A stretch of DNA of 64,000 nucleotides from Runella zeae DSM 19591 (GTDB lineage Bacteria; Bacteroidota; Bacteroidia; Cytophagales; Spirosomataceae), in contig NZ_AUIF01000041.1 of NCBI RefSeq assembly GCF_000423565.1, positions 1 to 64,000 of the forward strand, written 5' to 3'. Shown piece after piece: positions 16,498-23,641 of this stretch. Within the stretch, counting starts at the first letter, position 1. Every line of letters begins with the position of its first letter. The notes beneath the pieces are model-generated. The model was not told where the DNA came from. It saw only the letters and a list, made by a program, of their open reading frames with translations, and did no database searches. The translations under genes were made by a program, and so were the position numbers.

Positions 16498-17582
16498 ACG
16501 GTTAGTTTGGGTTGTTGACTAATACTTGGCTCTTTCGTAACGACCTCCCCAATAAGAGGAATACGTACTTCAAAAACTTTTTCTTTTTCAAAAATCTGCA
16601 CTTCTGACTGGCCCAGAAGCGAATATTTGGAAGAGATATTAGTAAGCCCTTTTTTGGGAGAAGGAATAGAATTGTTGGGTTTGCGTTGGAGATTGTTGTG
16701 AACCACCAAGAATTTGTTTTGGTCAGTAAATATCCTGATGTTGAGGGGTTTGGAAGTTGAAACTACGTTGTGTTTTACGGCATTTTCTACCAAAAGTTGG
16801 AGTGTAAGAGGGGGGATTTGGGTATGTCTACAGCTAGGGTCAATATTTACTTCTAAAGTGATACCGTCTTCAAATCGGGTTTTTAACAAACTAAAATAAG
16901 CATAAGTAAACTCTAGTTCTTTTTCTAGCGAGATAAGTTGCTGCTCGTTGCTTTGAAGTAAATACCGATATACCTGCGATAAATCCCCGATAAATCTAAC
17001 GGCGGTTTTGTTTTCGTTGGATTTGACGAGGGCTTGGAGGGTATTGAGGCTATTAAATAAAAAATGAGGCTGAACTTGGTTTTTGAGCGAATCGAGTTGC
17101 ATTTCCAAATTAGCGCGGCTCAATTCTTCCGTTTGCCGTTTGCTAATAAGCCATTGGCGAAAAAAGTAGCGACTTTCGTAAATGGCGAAAATAATGGCGA
17201 TATAAAACAAATTGAGCCCTACCATAAACAAAGTTTCGGAATGAAACCAGTCAAACTTAGGACTATTGGTAATGTTAAAATAATCAAAAAATAAAAGTCG
17301 CTGTGTAACAAGTACTATCAAGGCTGGAATACTCAAAAGGCCCAGTGCAATAAGGCGTTGCTGGATTTTTTCGATTCCCGGATATTGTTGTCTGACCTTG
17401 ATAATAAGCCAACGAGCCATAAACCATGTAAAATACACTGAAATAAGCCCAACTATTAGAAACTTAGCGACGACGTAGCCGTCGGTACAAAGGGTAGGAA
17501 GGTTGAAGAATATAGTAGCCACTGCCCACAAAATCAATGGGCCATAAAAAAGTAATTTTCTATCGTTGAGAATAACCTTCAT
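16494..17582 (-). CDS. LytS-type sensor histidine kinase
   Basis: The 362-residue protein has four hydrophobic helices (about 10-145), a coiled linker and a His_kinase domain with the phospho-acceptor His173 in NQVQPHFLFNSLN. The N box (LLVENAVKHN) and a short Gly-containing ATP lid (KKGLTNISSKY) follow. There is no extracytoplasmic sensor domain, so the signal is probably sensed within the membrane. The frame opens four codons earlier at a TTG; the ATG at 17582 is preferred. A TACTTTTG -7 element lies at 17608-17615 on the same strand. It is coupled to the response regulator by an ATGA overlap. Confidence 0.92.
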   Translation of the reverse strand: MKVILNDRKLLFYGPLILWAVATIFFNLPTLCTDGYVVAKFLIVGLISVYFTWFMARWLIIKVRQQYPGIEKIQQRLIALGLLSIPALIVLVTQRLLFFDYFNITNSPKFDWFHSETLFMVGLNLFYIAIIFAIYESRYFFRQWLISKRQTEELSRANLEMQLDSLKNQVQPHFLFNSLNTLQALVKSNENKTAVRFIGDLSQVYRYLLQSNEQQLISLEKELEFTYAYFSLLKTRFEDGITLEVNIDPSCRHTQIPPLTLQLLVENAVKHNVVSTSKPLNIRIFTDQNKFLVVHNNLQRKPNNSIPSPKKGLTNISSKYSLLGQSEVQIFEKEKVFEVRIPLIGEVVTKEPSISQQPKLTV

Positions 17583-17607
17583 AGTAGGTGTCAAAATCAG
17601 TTATTTA

Positions 17608-17615
17608 CAAAAGTA
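17608..17615 (-). promoter_or_regulatory. Candidate -7 element for the kinase/regulator operon
   Basis: The minus strand reads TACTTTTG, a match to TAnnTTTG, 25 nt before the kinase ATG at 17582. A TTTG lies only 13 nt further upstream, which is shorter than the usual spacer, so the -33 box is unsure. Confidence 0.4.
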
Positions 17616-17694
17616 AATCTCCAACTTACAAAATAGTTCACCTAGCGAATGAAAGCCCTAAAATAGCCGCTGAACCGTCATAAAACCATTTTAT

Positions 17695-17991
17695 ATGATA
17701 GGTCGGGTACGTGGACAGCGCTCAGAAGTTTTTTTGCATAAAATCAGCTCATTGCTTTTGCATTTTGAAACAGTGGGCTTCAAAGTAGAGGAAACAATAG
17801 ATTTGAGCGACAATGATTCTGAACTCAAACTACAGCTACTAATCAAAGTAACTACGAGAAAAAGAAGAACTTGGCGAGAAGATATAATTTTGGACACGGC
17901 TGTAGAGTTTTGTTTTAAGAAACTTATATATAAACGCACATTACAGCCCCAAAATTACATATTTGTGGCCAAATTTCTAATAATTTACTAA
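17695..17991 (+). CDS. Possible small protein, unknown
   Basis: This ATG-started plus-strand frame of 98 residues lies in the 394-bp gap (17583-17976) between two minus-strand genes and overlaps the 3' end of the NTF2-like gene by 15 nt. The composition is protein-like, with an amphipathic centre (KVEETIDLSDNDSELKLQLL) and a basic patch TRKRRTW. No family, promoter or ribosome site is recognised. The opposite frame at 17691-17939 is very Ser-rich and less plausible. The rest of the gap holds only the kinase promoter region. Confidence 0.3.
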   Translation: MIGRVRGQRSEVFLHKISSLLLHFETVGFKVEETIDLSDNDSELKLQLLIKVTTRKRRTWREDIILDTAVEFCFKKLIYKRTLQPQNYIFVAKFLIIY

Positions 17992-18822
17992 GTCTACCAT
18001 GACTTGCCAAGTGCCGGCTGCATTCTTTTTCCAGATTCTGAGATAGTTTCCTGACTTGGACTCTTTGGCAAGTTGTATTTCTGTTTTACCATATACGTAC
18101 CCTAAATCACCCGAGACAGCTATGTCGCCGTCGAGAGGCGTATAATTTACAGAGAATTTAGGATCCGATATAGCCTTTTTTATATCTTCGGGAGTGATGT
18201 AGGGACTTCTTTCTTCGCGGTATAGTCTTGCTTGGGGAGCGAGATAATTTTCAAAAATACTTTGTCCCTTCTCGTTTTGTAATTTGCAAAAATGAGTTTC
18301 CCAACTCATCAAGTCATCTTTTGCATTTTCTGGGTCTACTTTTCCCGTAAATGCGGATTTTTGGGCGGCCTGAAACATCGGAATGATGCCACTTGGTGGA
18401 TGTGAAATCCCGATATCGACCGCTACTTTCCATTCACCTGAGGGCTGTTTTTCCCACACAGTTACAAAATGCCCGTATTCGTCAATTTTTGTGCTTTTTC
18501 GGTCACTTTTTTGAGTATACCATCCTGTAGTATATCCCAAATCGCTGCTAGTTGATAAGTCAGCAAAGAGAGGAGACCACGCCAAAACGGCTTCATCTTT
18601 AGTCGTATTTTGCCATTTCTGATAGCCATTGACGGGGCCTGAGGGTTCAAAAAGGATAGCATTTGGTGCCAAATACTTCAAAAAAGCCTCTTTAGTTGAA
18701 ACTTGGATGGAGTGTTTCGCAAAATCTTTCTCAGTTTTTACTAATGATGAAATAGTGGCTTCATACAGGTCATAAGACCACAAAAAACCAGATATTAAAT
18801 AGTATAAAAAAGAGCTTTGCAT
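17977..18822 (-). CDS. Protein with two tandem NTF2-like (DUF4440/SnoaL-type) domains
   Basis: The 281-residue protein holds two related cone-shaped alpha+beta domains of the NTF2-like superfamily, about residues 25-135 and 155-281. Both show the same ending: strand GDLGYxxG or SDLGYTTG, then a VTVWEKQPSGEWKVAVDIG or LRIWKKNAAGTWQVMVDLV strand pair, typical of DUF4440-like stress or ketosteroid-isomerase-fold proteins. A hydrophobic N-terminus suggests export. The frame opens at a TTG (18837), and the ATG at 18822 fits the strong promoter at 18869-18900. Function is unknown; a ligand-binding or hydrolytic role is possible. Confidence 0.7.
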   Translation of the reverse strand: MQSSFLYYLISGFLWSYDLYEATISSLVKTEKDFAKHSIQVSTKEAFLKYLAPNAILFEPSGPVNGYQKWQNTTKDEAVLAWSPLFADLSTSSDLGYTTGWYTQKSDRKSTKIDEYGHFVTVWEKQPSGEWKVAVDIGISHPPSGIIPMFQAAQKSAFTGKVDPENAKDDLMSWETHFCKLQNEKGQSIFENYLAPQARLYREERSPYITPEDIKKAISDPKFSVNYTPLDGDIAVSGDLGYVYGKTEIQLAKESKSGNYLRIWKKNAAGTWQVMVDLVNY

Positions 18823-18868
18823 AAACGTTTGAAACAAATAGGGGTAAATAGATACTATTTTAAAGATA

Positions 18869-18900
18869 CAAAAATAGAAAAGGATTTAATTCTAGGCAAA
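18869..18900 (-). promoter_or_regulatory. Bacteroidota-type promoter, TTTG-N20-TATTTTTG
   Basis: On the minus strand a perfect -33 TTTG (18897-18900) is followed by 20 nt and a perfect -7 TATTTTTG (18869-18876). It would start transcription about 40 nt before the ATG at 18822. Confidence 0.65.
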
Positions 18901-19303
18901 TGCTTGATAATCAATTTTTTTTTAAGGCTCTACATGCTGTTGTAACGAACCATTTCTTTGAATAATAATATTATTGAAATTTGAAAATAGACGCCCTTTA
19001 ATCAATGTGTAAACAATCGTTTAAGTACATGATTTTCAGGTATATGATAGAGCCTTTTGATTTGGTTATGAACAATTATTGGCATTGATTATACTTAGTA
19101 TATATAGATGATAATCTAATTAAATAAATTGATATAATTCTCAACTTGATGAGTTTGAGTAAAGAGAATATATACCAAAATGAACAAAGACTGTGGTGTC
19201 GATTTGGTATTATTTTGTAAATAGTAAGATTTTGAGAAAATAAATAAAATATCCACTAGTACTTATGCAAGGTTCGGGACTATATTCATAAAATCTCACT
19301 TCT
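18901..19303. other. AT-rich intergenic stretch
   Basis: About 400 bases between the divergent NTF2-like and MFS genes. The sequence is AT-rich with no open frame worth calling. The short palindrome AATAATATTATT occurs near 18962. The MFS promoter must lie here, but no clear TAnnTTTG with good spacing was found. Confidence 0.4.
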
Positions 19304-20629
19304 ATGAATCATTCTCCTTCTTCTTTACGATATGCTTGGTACGTTGTAGGCGTATTGATGCTTGCTTATATTTCTTCGTTCATCGACCGTCAGGTACTTA
19401 CATTGTTGGTTAAGCCTCTTAAGCGTGATTTTGGCATTACAGATACCCAAGTGGGATTATTGATAGGCTTCAGTTTCGCTATTTTCTACACGCTTTTGGG
19501 GATTCCTATTGGGAGATTGGCTGATCGCAAAAGTCGCAAAAGCATCATTTTATGGGGAATCACTATCTGGAGCTTCATGACAGTTATTTGTGGGGTTACA
19601 GATACTTACGGAGAGCTGTTCTGGGCGAGAGTAGGAGTAGGTATTGGAGAGGCTGCTTTATCACCAGCGGCTTATTCGATGATTAGCGATTTATTTCCGC
19701 GTCAAAAACTCGGTACGGCTATGGGCGTCTATAACCTAGGAGTATACGTAGGTTCAGGATTGTCTATATTGTTGGTAGCGCTGATTTTGAAACTTATCAA
19801 CGTGGAAGGGATGTGGCATGTACCGTTTTTTGGAGACGTATATCCTTGGCAAAGTGTATTTTTTATGGTAGGATTGCCGGGCTTATTGATTGTGCTCTTG
19901 ATTGGATTTACTATTAAAGAGCCAATTCGTCAACAATCACGAAAAGAAGCCATAGCTATGTCGGAAGTGATTCAATATTTTCGAGGCAATCAGGCCTCAT
20001 TATTGTGTTTGTTTTTTGGGATTGCTTTTATGGCCTTTTCATCTTATGCTACCACTGCTTGGATTCCTACACTTTTAGTGAGAAAATATACTTTTACAGA
20101 GTCGCAAGCGGGTTTGCTGTTAGGGGTGGTTATTACCGTTTTTTCTACTTTAGGAGTGTATACGGGAGGACGTTATGCTGACAAACTTACCAAAGATGGC
20201 GTAGCAGATGCCAAGATGAGAGTTGGTTTTCAGGGAATGCTCATTGGAACAGCCTTGGCAGGTGTAGTGCTAGTGATGATGATTTTTAAGCTAATTCCCC
20301 TTATACTTTTGGTAGGTTTATTGGCAATGATTTGTTTTTTTACTTCGCTCCCTTACGGTGCTGCTACGGCTGCACTTCAAGAAATGGTGCCAGCCCCCAT
20401 GAGAGCTACTTTTTCAGCTTTCTTTTTGTTTATTGTTAATATAGTGGGCTTGGGCGGCGGGCCTTTGGCTGTTGGTTTCATTAATGACAAAATTTTTGGA
20501 GATACCCAACAAGTTCATTTATCGTGGGCTATATCGGTGCTTATCGGTTGTTCATTATCGTGCATGTTGTTGTTTAAAGGACTAAAACCCTTCGTAAGGA
20601 GCATAGAAAATGCAAAACAAACTTCTTGA
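19304..20629 (+). CDS. Major facilitator superfamily transporter (Spns-like)
   Basis: The 441-residue inner-membrane protein has 12 predicted helices. SFIDRQVLTLL in the first helix and the loop motif GRLADRKSRK between helices 2 and 3 (about 75-85) are MFS signatures. The combination of DRQ, GIGEAALSPAAYSMISD and FPRQKLGTAMG is typical of Spinster-like members that carry lipids or organic anions by proton coupling. The substrate cannot be told. It stands alone and is followed by a terminator (20661-20699). Confidence 0.85.
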   Translation: MNHSPSSLRYAWYVVGVLMLAYISSFIDRQVLTLLVKPLKRDFGITDTQVGLLIGFSFAIFYTLLGIPIGRLADRKSRKSIILWGITIWSFMTVICGVTDTYGELFWARVGVGIGEAALSPAAYSMISDLFPRQKLGTAMGVYNLGVYVGSGLSILLVALILKLINVEGMWHVPFFGDVYPWQSVFFMVGLPGLLIVLLIGFTIKEPIRQQSRKEAIAMSEVIQYFRGNQASLLCLFFGIAFMAFSSYATTAWIPTLLVRKYTFTESQAGLLLGVVITVFSTLGVYTGGRYADKLTKDGVADAKMRVGFQGMLIGTALAGVVLVMMIFKLIPLILLVGLLAMICFFTSLPYGAATAALQEMVPAPMRATFSAFFLFIVNIVGLGGGPLAVGFINDKIFGDTQQVHLSWAISVLIGCSLSCMLLFKGLKPFVRSIENAKQTS

Positions 20630-20660
20630 TTAAAAACGACTTCCACTAGGTAGGTAGCTA

Positions 20661-20699
20661 AACAGAAAGTCGGTTTGACGGTCGGCTTTCTGTTTTTTT
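20661..20699 (+). terminator. Terminator of the MFS gene
   Basis: AACAGAAAGTCGG pairs, with wobbles, to GGTCGGCTTTCTGTT around a short loop. A run of seven T follows. It lies 31 nt after the stop codon. Confidence 0.75.
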
Positions 20700-20825
20700 A
20701 AAACAAAAGAGTGTTTTAAGGTCAGAAATAGGATTTTGGCAAACTTTCCTTTTAATTTTGGGGTTCTTTCTTAAATCATAATCAATCAGTATATTCTTGG
20801 GAGTAGGAGTAATTTTTCCCAACGA

Positions 20826-21947
20826 ATGCATGTAAGACCCATGGGAGACTTAACCATAAACAAAGAAAAGATATTACAAGCACTTAGTACGGTTCAAGAA
20901 CCAGACTTAAAAAAAGACCTCGTCACCTTAGGAATGGTGAAAGATGTTGAGACGGGGATAGATTCGGTAAGCTTTACGGTAGTTCTTACTACTCCTGCTT
21001 GCCCTCTCAAAGAGTTGATTCGAAAAGACTGTACAGATGCAATTCATAAGTTTTTTGGAGAGCATATCCAAGTTACTGTCAACCTAACGGCTGATGTCAC
21101 GACTAGTCGCAACGGAGGGCCAGTAGTGCCTCAAGTGAAAAACATCATCGCTATTGCATCTGGTAAAGGAGGCGTAGGTAAATCGACTGTTACGGCCAAT
21201 TTAGCAATGGCATTATATCGGTCGGGAGCCAAGGTTGGCATTTTAGATGCCGATATTTATGGCCCTTCGATGCCTGTAATGTTTGGGGCGGAAGATATGC
21301 AACCACGTATTGTGCAGCGTGAAGGTCGCAATTTGATGGTTCCAGTACAGCAATGGGGCATCAAGTTGATTTCTATGGGCTTTTTGGTGCCGGCAGAAAG
21401 TGCCACAGTATGGCGTGGGCCTATGGCTAGTACGGCACTTCGGCAATTGATTGGTGATGTAGAATGGGGAGAACTGGACTATTTGTTGATAGACCTGCCG
21501 CCAGGCACGAGCGATATTCACCTCACATTAGTACAAGCATTGCCTGTAACAGGTGCTGTAATAGTGACTACTCCACAAAAAGTTGCTTTGGCAGATGCCA
21601 TTAAAGGGTTAGCGATGTTTCGCCAACCTCAAATCAACGTACCGGTGTTAGGAATCGTCGAAAATATGTCCTATTTTACACCAGCGGAGTTGCCAGATAA
21701 TAAGTACTATTTGTTTGGTAAAGAAGGCGGGCAGCAGCTCGCCGATAAGTTTGATGTATCGGTATTAGGACAGATTCCTTTGGTACAAAGTATTAGAGAA
21801 GGAGGAGATGAAGGACGTCCTGCTTTTTTGAATGGAGACCCTATCACCAAAGAAGCTTTTCAAGAAGCGGCGGAGAACTTGGCGCAGCAAGTGGCGATAC
21901 GGAACGCTACGCTTGCAAAGACTAAGCAAGTAGAAATTAGAGTTTGA
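20826..21947 (+). CDS. Mrp/NBP35-family Fe-S cluster carrier ATPase
   Basis: The 373-residue protein has an N-terminal MIP18/DUF59 domain (about 10-90) and a P-loop ATPase domain with the deviant Walker A IASGKGGVGKST (about 108-119). Walker B-type LLIDLPPGTSD and the family segment SMGFLVP follow. It is thought to bind and deliver Fe-S clusters in the cytosol. The cluster-binding CxxC of E. coli-type Mrp (ENMS...CxxC) is absent: the stretch reads ENMSYFTPAELPDNKYY, as is usual in Bacteroidota. An ATG at 20841 (MGDLTINKE) is an equally good start. A nifU-like gene follows 106 nt later. Confidence 0.88.
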   Translation: MHVRPMGDLTINKEKILQALSTVQEPDLKKDLVTLGMVKDVETGIDSVSFTVVLTTPACPLKELIRKDCTDAIHKFFGEHIQVTVNLTADVTTSRNGGPVVPQVKNIIAIASGKGGVGKSTVTANLAMALYRSGAKVGILDADIYGPSMPVMFGAEDMQPRIVQREGRNLMVPVQQWGIKLISMGFLVPAESATVWRGPMASTALRQLIGDVEWGELDYLLIDLPPGTSDIHLTLVQALPVTGAVIVTTPQKVALADAIKGLAMFRQPQINVPVLGIVENMSYFTPAELPDNKYYLFGKEGGQQLADKFDVSVLGQIPLVQSIREGGDEGRPAFLNGDPITKEAFQEAAENLAQQVAIRNATLAKTKQVEIRV

Positions 21948-22053
21948 CAACGAAGCGCGTAAGTTGATTTTGACGGAAATAGTAGAAAGTATTTATAGAA
22001 GCATATTGACTTACGCCGCAGAAATTAGCATTTTAGCGCATCATATTATAAAC

Positions 22054-22305
22054 ATGGAAAATACACTCAAAACTCGCGTCGAAACGGCTCTTGACAATAT
22101 TCGCCCGTATTTGGAGGCTGATGGCGGAAACGTGGTTGTCAAAGAAATAACCGACGATATGACCGTTCGGCTTGAACTGATGGGCTCTTGTAGCTCATGC
22201 CCTATGTCTACTATGACTTTCAAGGCGGGGTTGGAAGAAGCAATTTTGAAGTCAGTTCCCGAAATCAAAAAAGTGGAGGCCGTTAATCTCACCCCTGCTT
22301 TTTAA
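22054..22305 (+). CDS. NifU C-terminal-domain Fe-S scaffold protein
   Basis: The 83-residue protein is a single NifU C-terminal domain: TALDNIRPYLEADGGNVV followed by the cluster-binding motif SCSSCPMST (CxxC). Such proteins assemble or hand over 4Fe-4S clusters. The frame extends upstream to a TTG at 21964, but the ATG at 22054 gives the standard family N-terminus. It is probably co-transcribed with the Mrp ATPase gene, which makes an Fe-S assembly pair, and is closed by the hairpin at 22309-22351. Confidence 0.9.
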   Translation: MENTLKTRVETALDNIRPYLEADGGNVVVKEITDDMTVRLELMGSCSSCPMSTMTFKAGLEEAILKSVPEIKKVEAVNLTPAF

Positions 22306-22308
22306 GAA

Positions 22309-22351
22309 AGTGTCATGAGAAGAAAGCTCAGTCGCCTTTTCTCATGACACT
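22309..22351. terminator. Bidirectional terminator between nifU-like and MBL genes
   Basis: AGTGTCATGAGAA (22309-22321) and its exact complement (22339-22351) form a 13-bp stem with a 17-base loop. It lies between two converging genes that stop at 22305 and 22382. Confidence 0.7.
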
Positions 22352-22381
22352 CTACTACCAATTCTATATTTTTTAGGAAGC

Positions 22382-23491
22382 TTAGTAAACCCACCACTCT
22401 TTGAGGGGTAAGTTTTTTTCGAGTTCTACTTTTTCTCCAATCATTGGTGTTACAATATTTTGATTTAGCGCGTGCGCTTTTGCGACAAGGCGCTTTATTG
22501 GTTCGTGCCATGGATGTAGTGCCAACGTAAATTTACTCCAATGTACAGGTAAAAGCACTTTTGCCTTCAAATCAACGGCAGCTTGTACGGTTTCTTCGGG
22601 CATCATGTGGATGTATTTCCAATAAGGGTGATACTGACCGCATTCCAGAATTGCAAGGTCAAAGGGGCCAAATTTTTCGCCAATTTCCTTGAAATGAGTA
22701 TCATAGCCCGAATCCCCCCCTACATATACTTTATTTTGTGGAGTTTGGATGACAAAAGACGCCCAGAGTGTCTGCATTCTTTTAAACCCTCTTCCTGAAA
22801 AATGTCTGGCAGGGGCTGCCGTTATTTTAAAAGTATTATCAATATCGGTACTTTCCCACCAATCAAGCTCTGTGATTTGAGAAGGGATATATCCCCAACG
22901 TATCAAGTGAGAGCTTACTCCTAAGGAAGTGATTACTTTTTTGACTTTAGGTTGTAGATTTTTGACCGTCTCATAGTCGAGGTGGTCGTAGTGGTCGTGG
23001 GTGATGATAAGCAAATCTAGCGGCGGAAAATCGTCAAGTGTATATACATTACTTCCTTGGTAGTTGGCCCCAAAAAAAGAAACTGGAGAGGCATGTCCGC
23101 TAAAAACGGGATCCACTAAAATATTTTTCCCGTCGATACGTAAAAAATAAGACGAATGCCCAAACCACACCACTACGGGCTGGTCTGATTTAATATTTTT
23201 AAGGTCAGTTTTTATGGAAGGCAACGCTTTTAGGGGTTCTTTTTCAGATACTTTAGAAAAATAGGCTTTCAAAATATCGAAGTAAGAAATTCCTTCGGCT
23301 AAATCGGGCGTCAAATGTTGATTTTGGAAAGCGCCATTTTTGTAATGAGGGGATTGCTTGATGCGGTCGAGATGGGAGCCAGAAGGATTCTTTCCAAACT
23401 GAGGTTGTTGCATAAACAAATAACCCCCAAATGAGAGGGTAACTAAAAGCAGTACTAGGGTAATCATGAATTTTTTGCGTTTGCGAGACAT
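22382..23491 (-). CDS. MBL-fold metal-dependent hydrolase (UlaG/NAPE-PLD-like), membrane-anchored
   Basis: The 369-residue protein has an N-terminal membrane anchor (about 8-28) and a metallo-beta-lactamase fold. WFGHSSYFLRIDGKNILVDPVFS opens the fold, and the zinc motif THDHYDHLD, then GGDSGYDTHF and the late histidine in LPVHWSKFTL provide the expected ligands. It resembles UlaG and NAPE-phospholipase-D-like hydrolases that act on phosphodiester or lactone substrates, here outside the cytoplasm. An ATG at 23524 would add 11 residues; the one at 23491 (MSRKRKKF) gives a normal basic start before the anchor. Confidence 0.85.
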   Translation of the reverse strand: MSRKRKKFMITLVLLLVTLSFGGYLFMQQPQFGKNPSGSHLDRIKQSPHYKNGAFQNQHLTPDLAEGISYFDILKAYFSKVSEKEPLKALPSIKTDLKNIKSDQPVVVWFGHSSYFLRIDGKNILVDPVFSGHASPVSFFGANYQGSNVYTLDDFPPLDLLIITHDHYDHLDYETVKNLQPKVKKVITSLGVSSHLIRWGYIPSQITELDWWESTDIDNTFKITAAPARHFSGRGFKRMQTLWASFVIQTPQNKVYVGGDSGYDTHFKEIGEKFGPFDLAILECGQYHPYWKYIHMMPEETVQAAVDLKAKVLLPVHWSKFTLALHPWHEPIKRLVAKAHALNQNIVTPMIGEKVELEKNLPLKEWWVY

Positions 23492-23641
23492 AAAGTAGTG
23501 GTAAGTGGGATTTTTATCACACATTTTGAAGAAACAAAGAAAGTAGTCAATTCATCCCAAATGTTATGAATTAATGTGTCCAAAAGTGGGTTTAGGGTAA
23601 ATAATGGGGCATTTTTGAGGTAAATCATTAGTCCCAAAAAC

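Noticed and set aside
17691-17939. 82-residue minus-strand frame with a lipobox-like SSC
   Set aside because: Very Ser-rich and overlaps a more protein-like plus-strand frame. The supposed lipobox lies about 37 residues in, after a polar start.
20735-20760. TTTG then TAATTTTG upstream of the Mrp gene as a promoter
   Set aside because: The -7 box is exact, but the spacer is only 14 nt, well short of the 20 nt seen at the other sites, so I did not list it.
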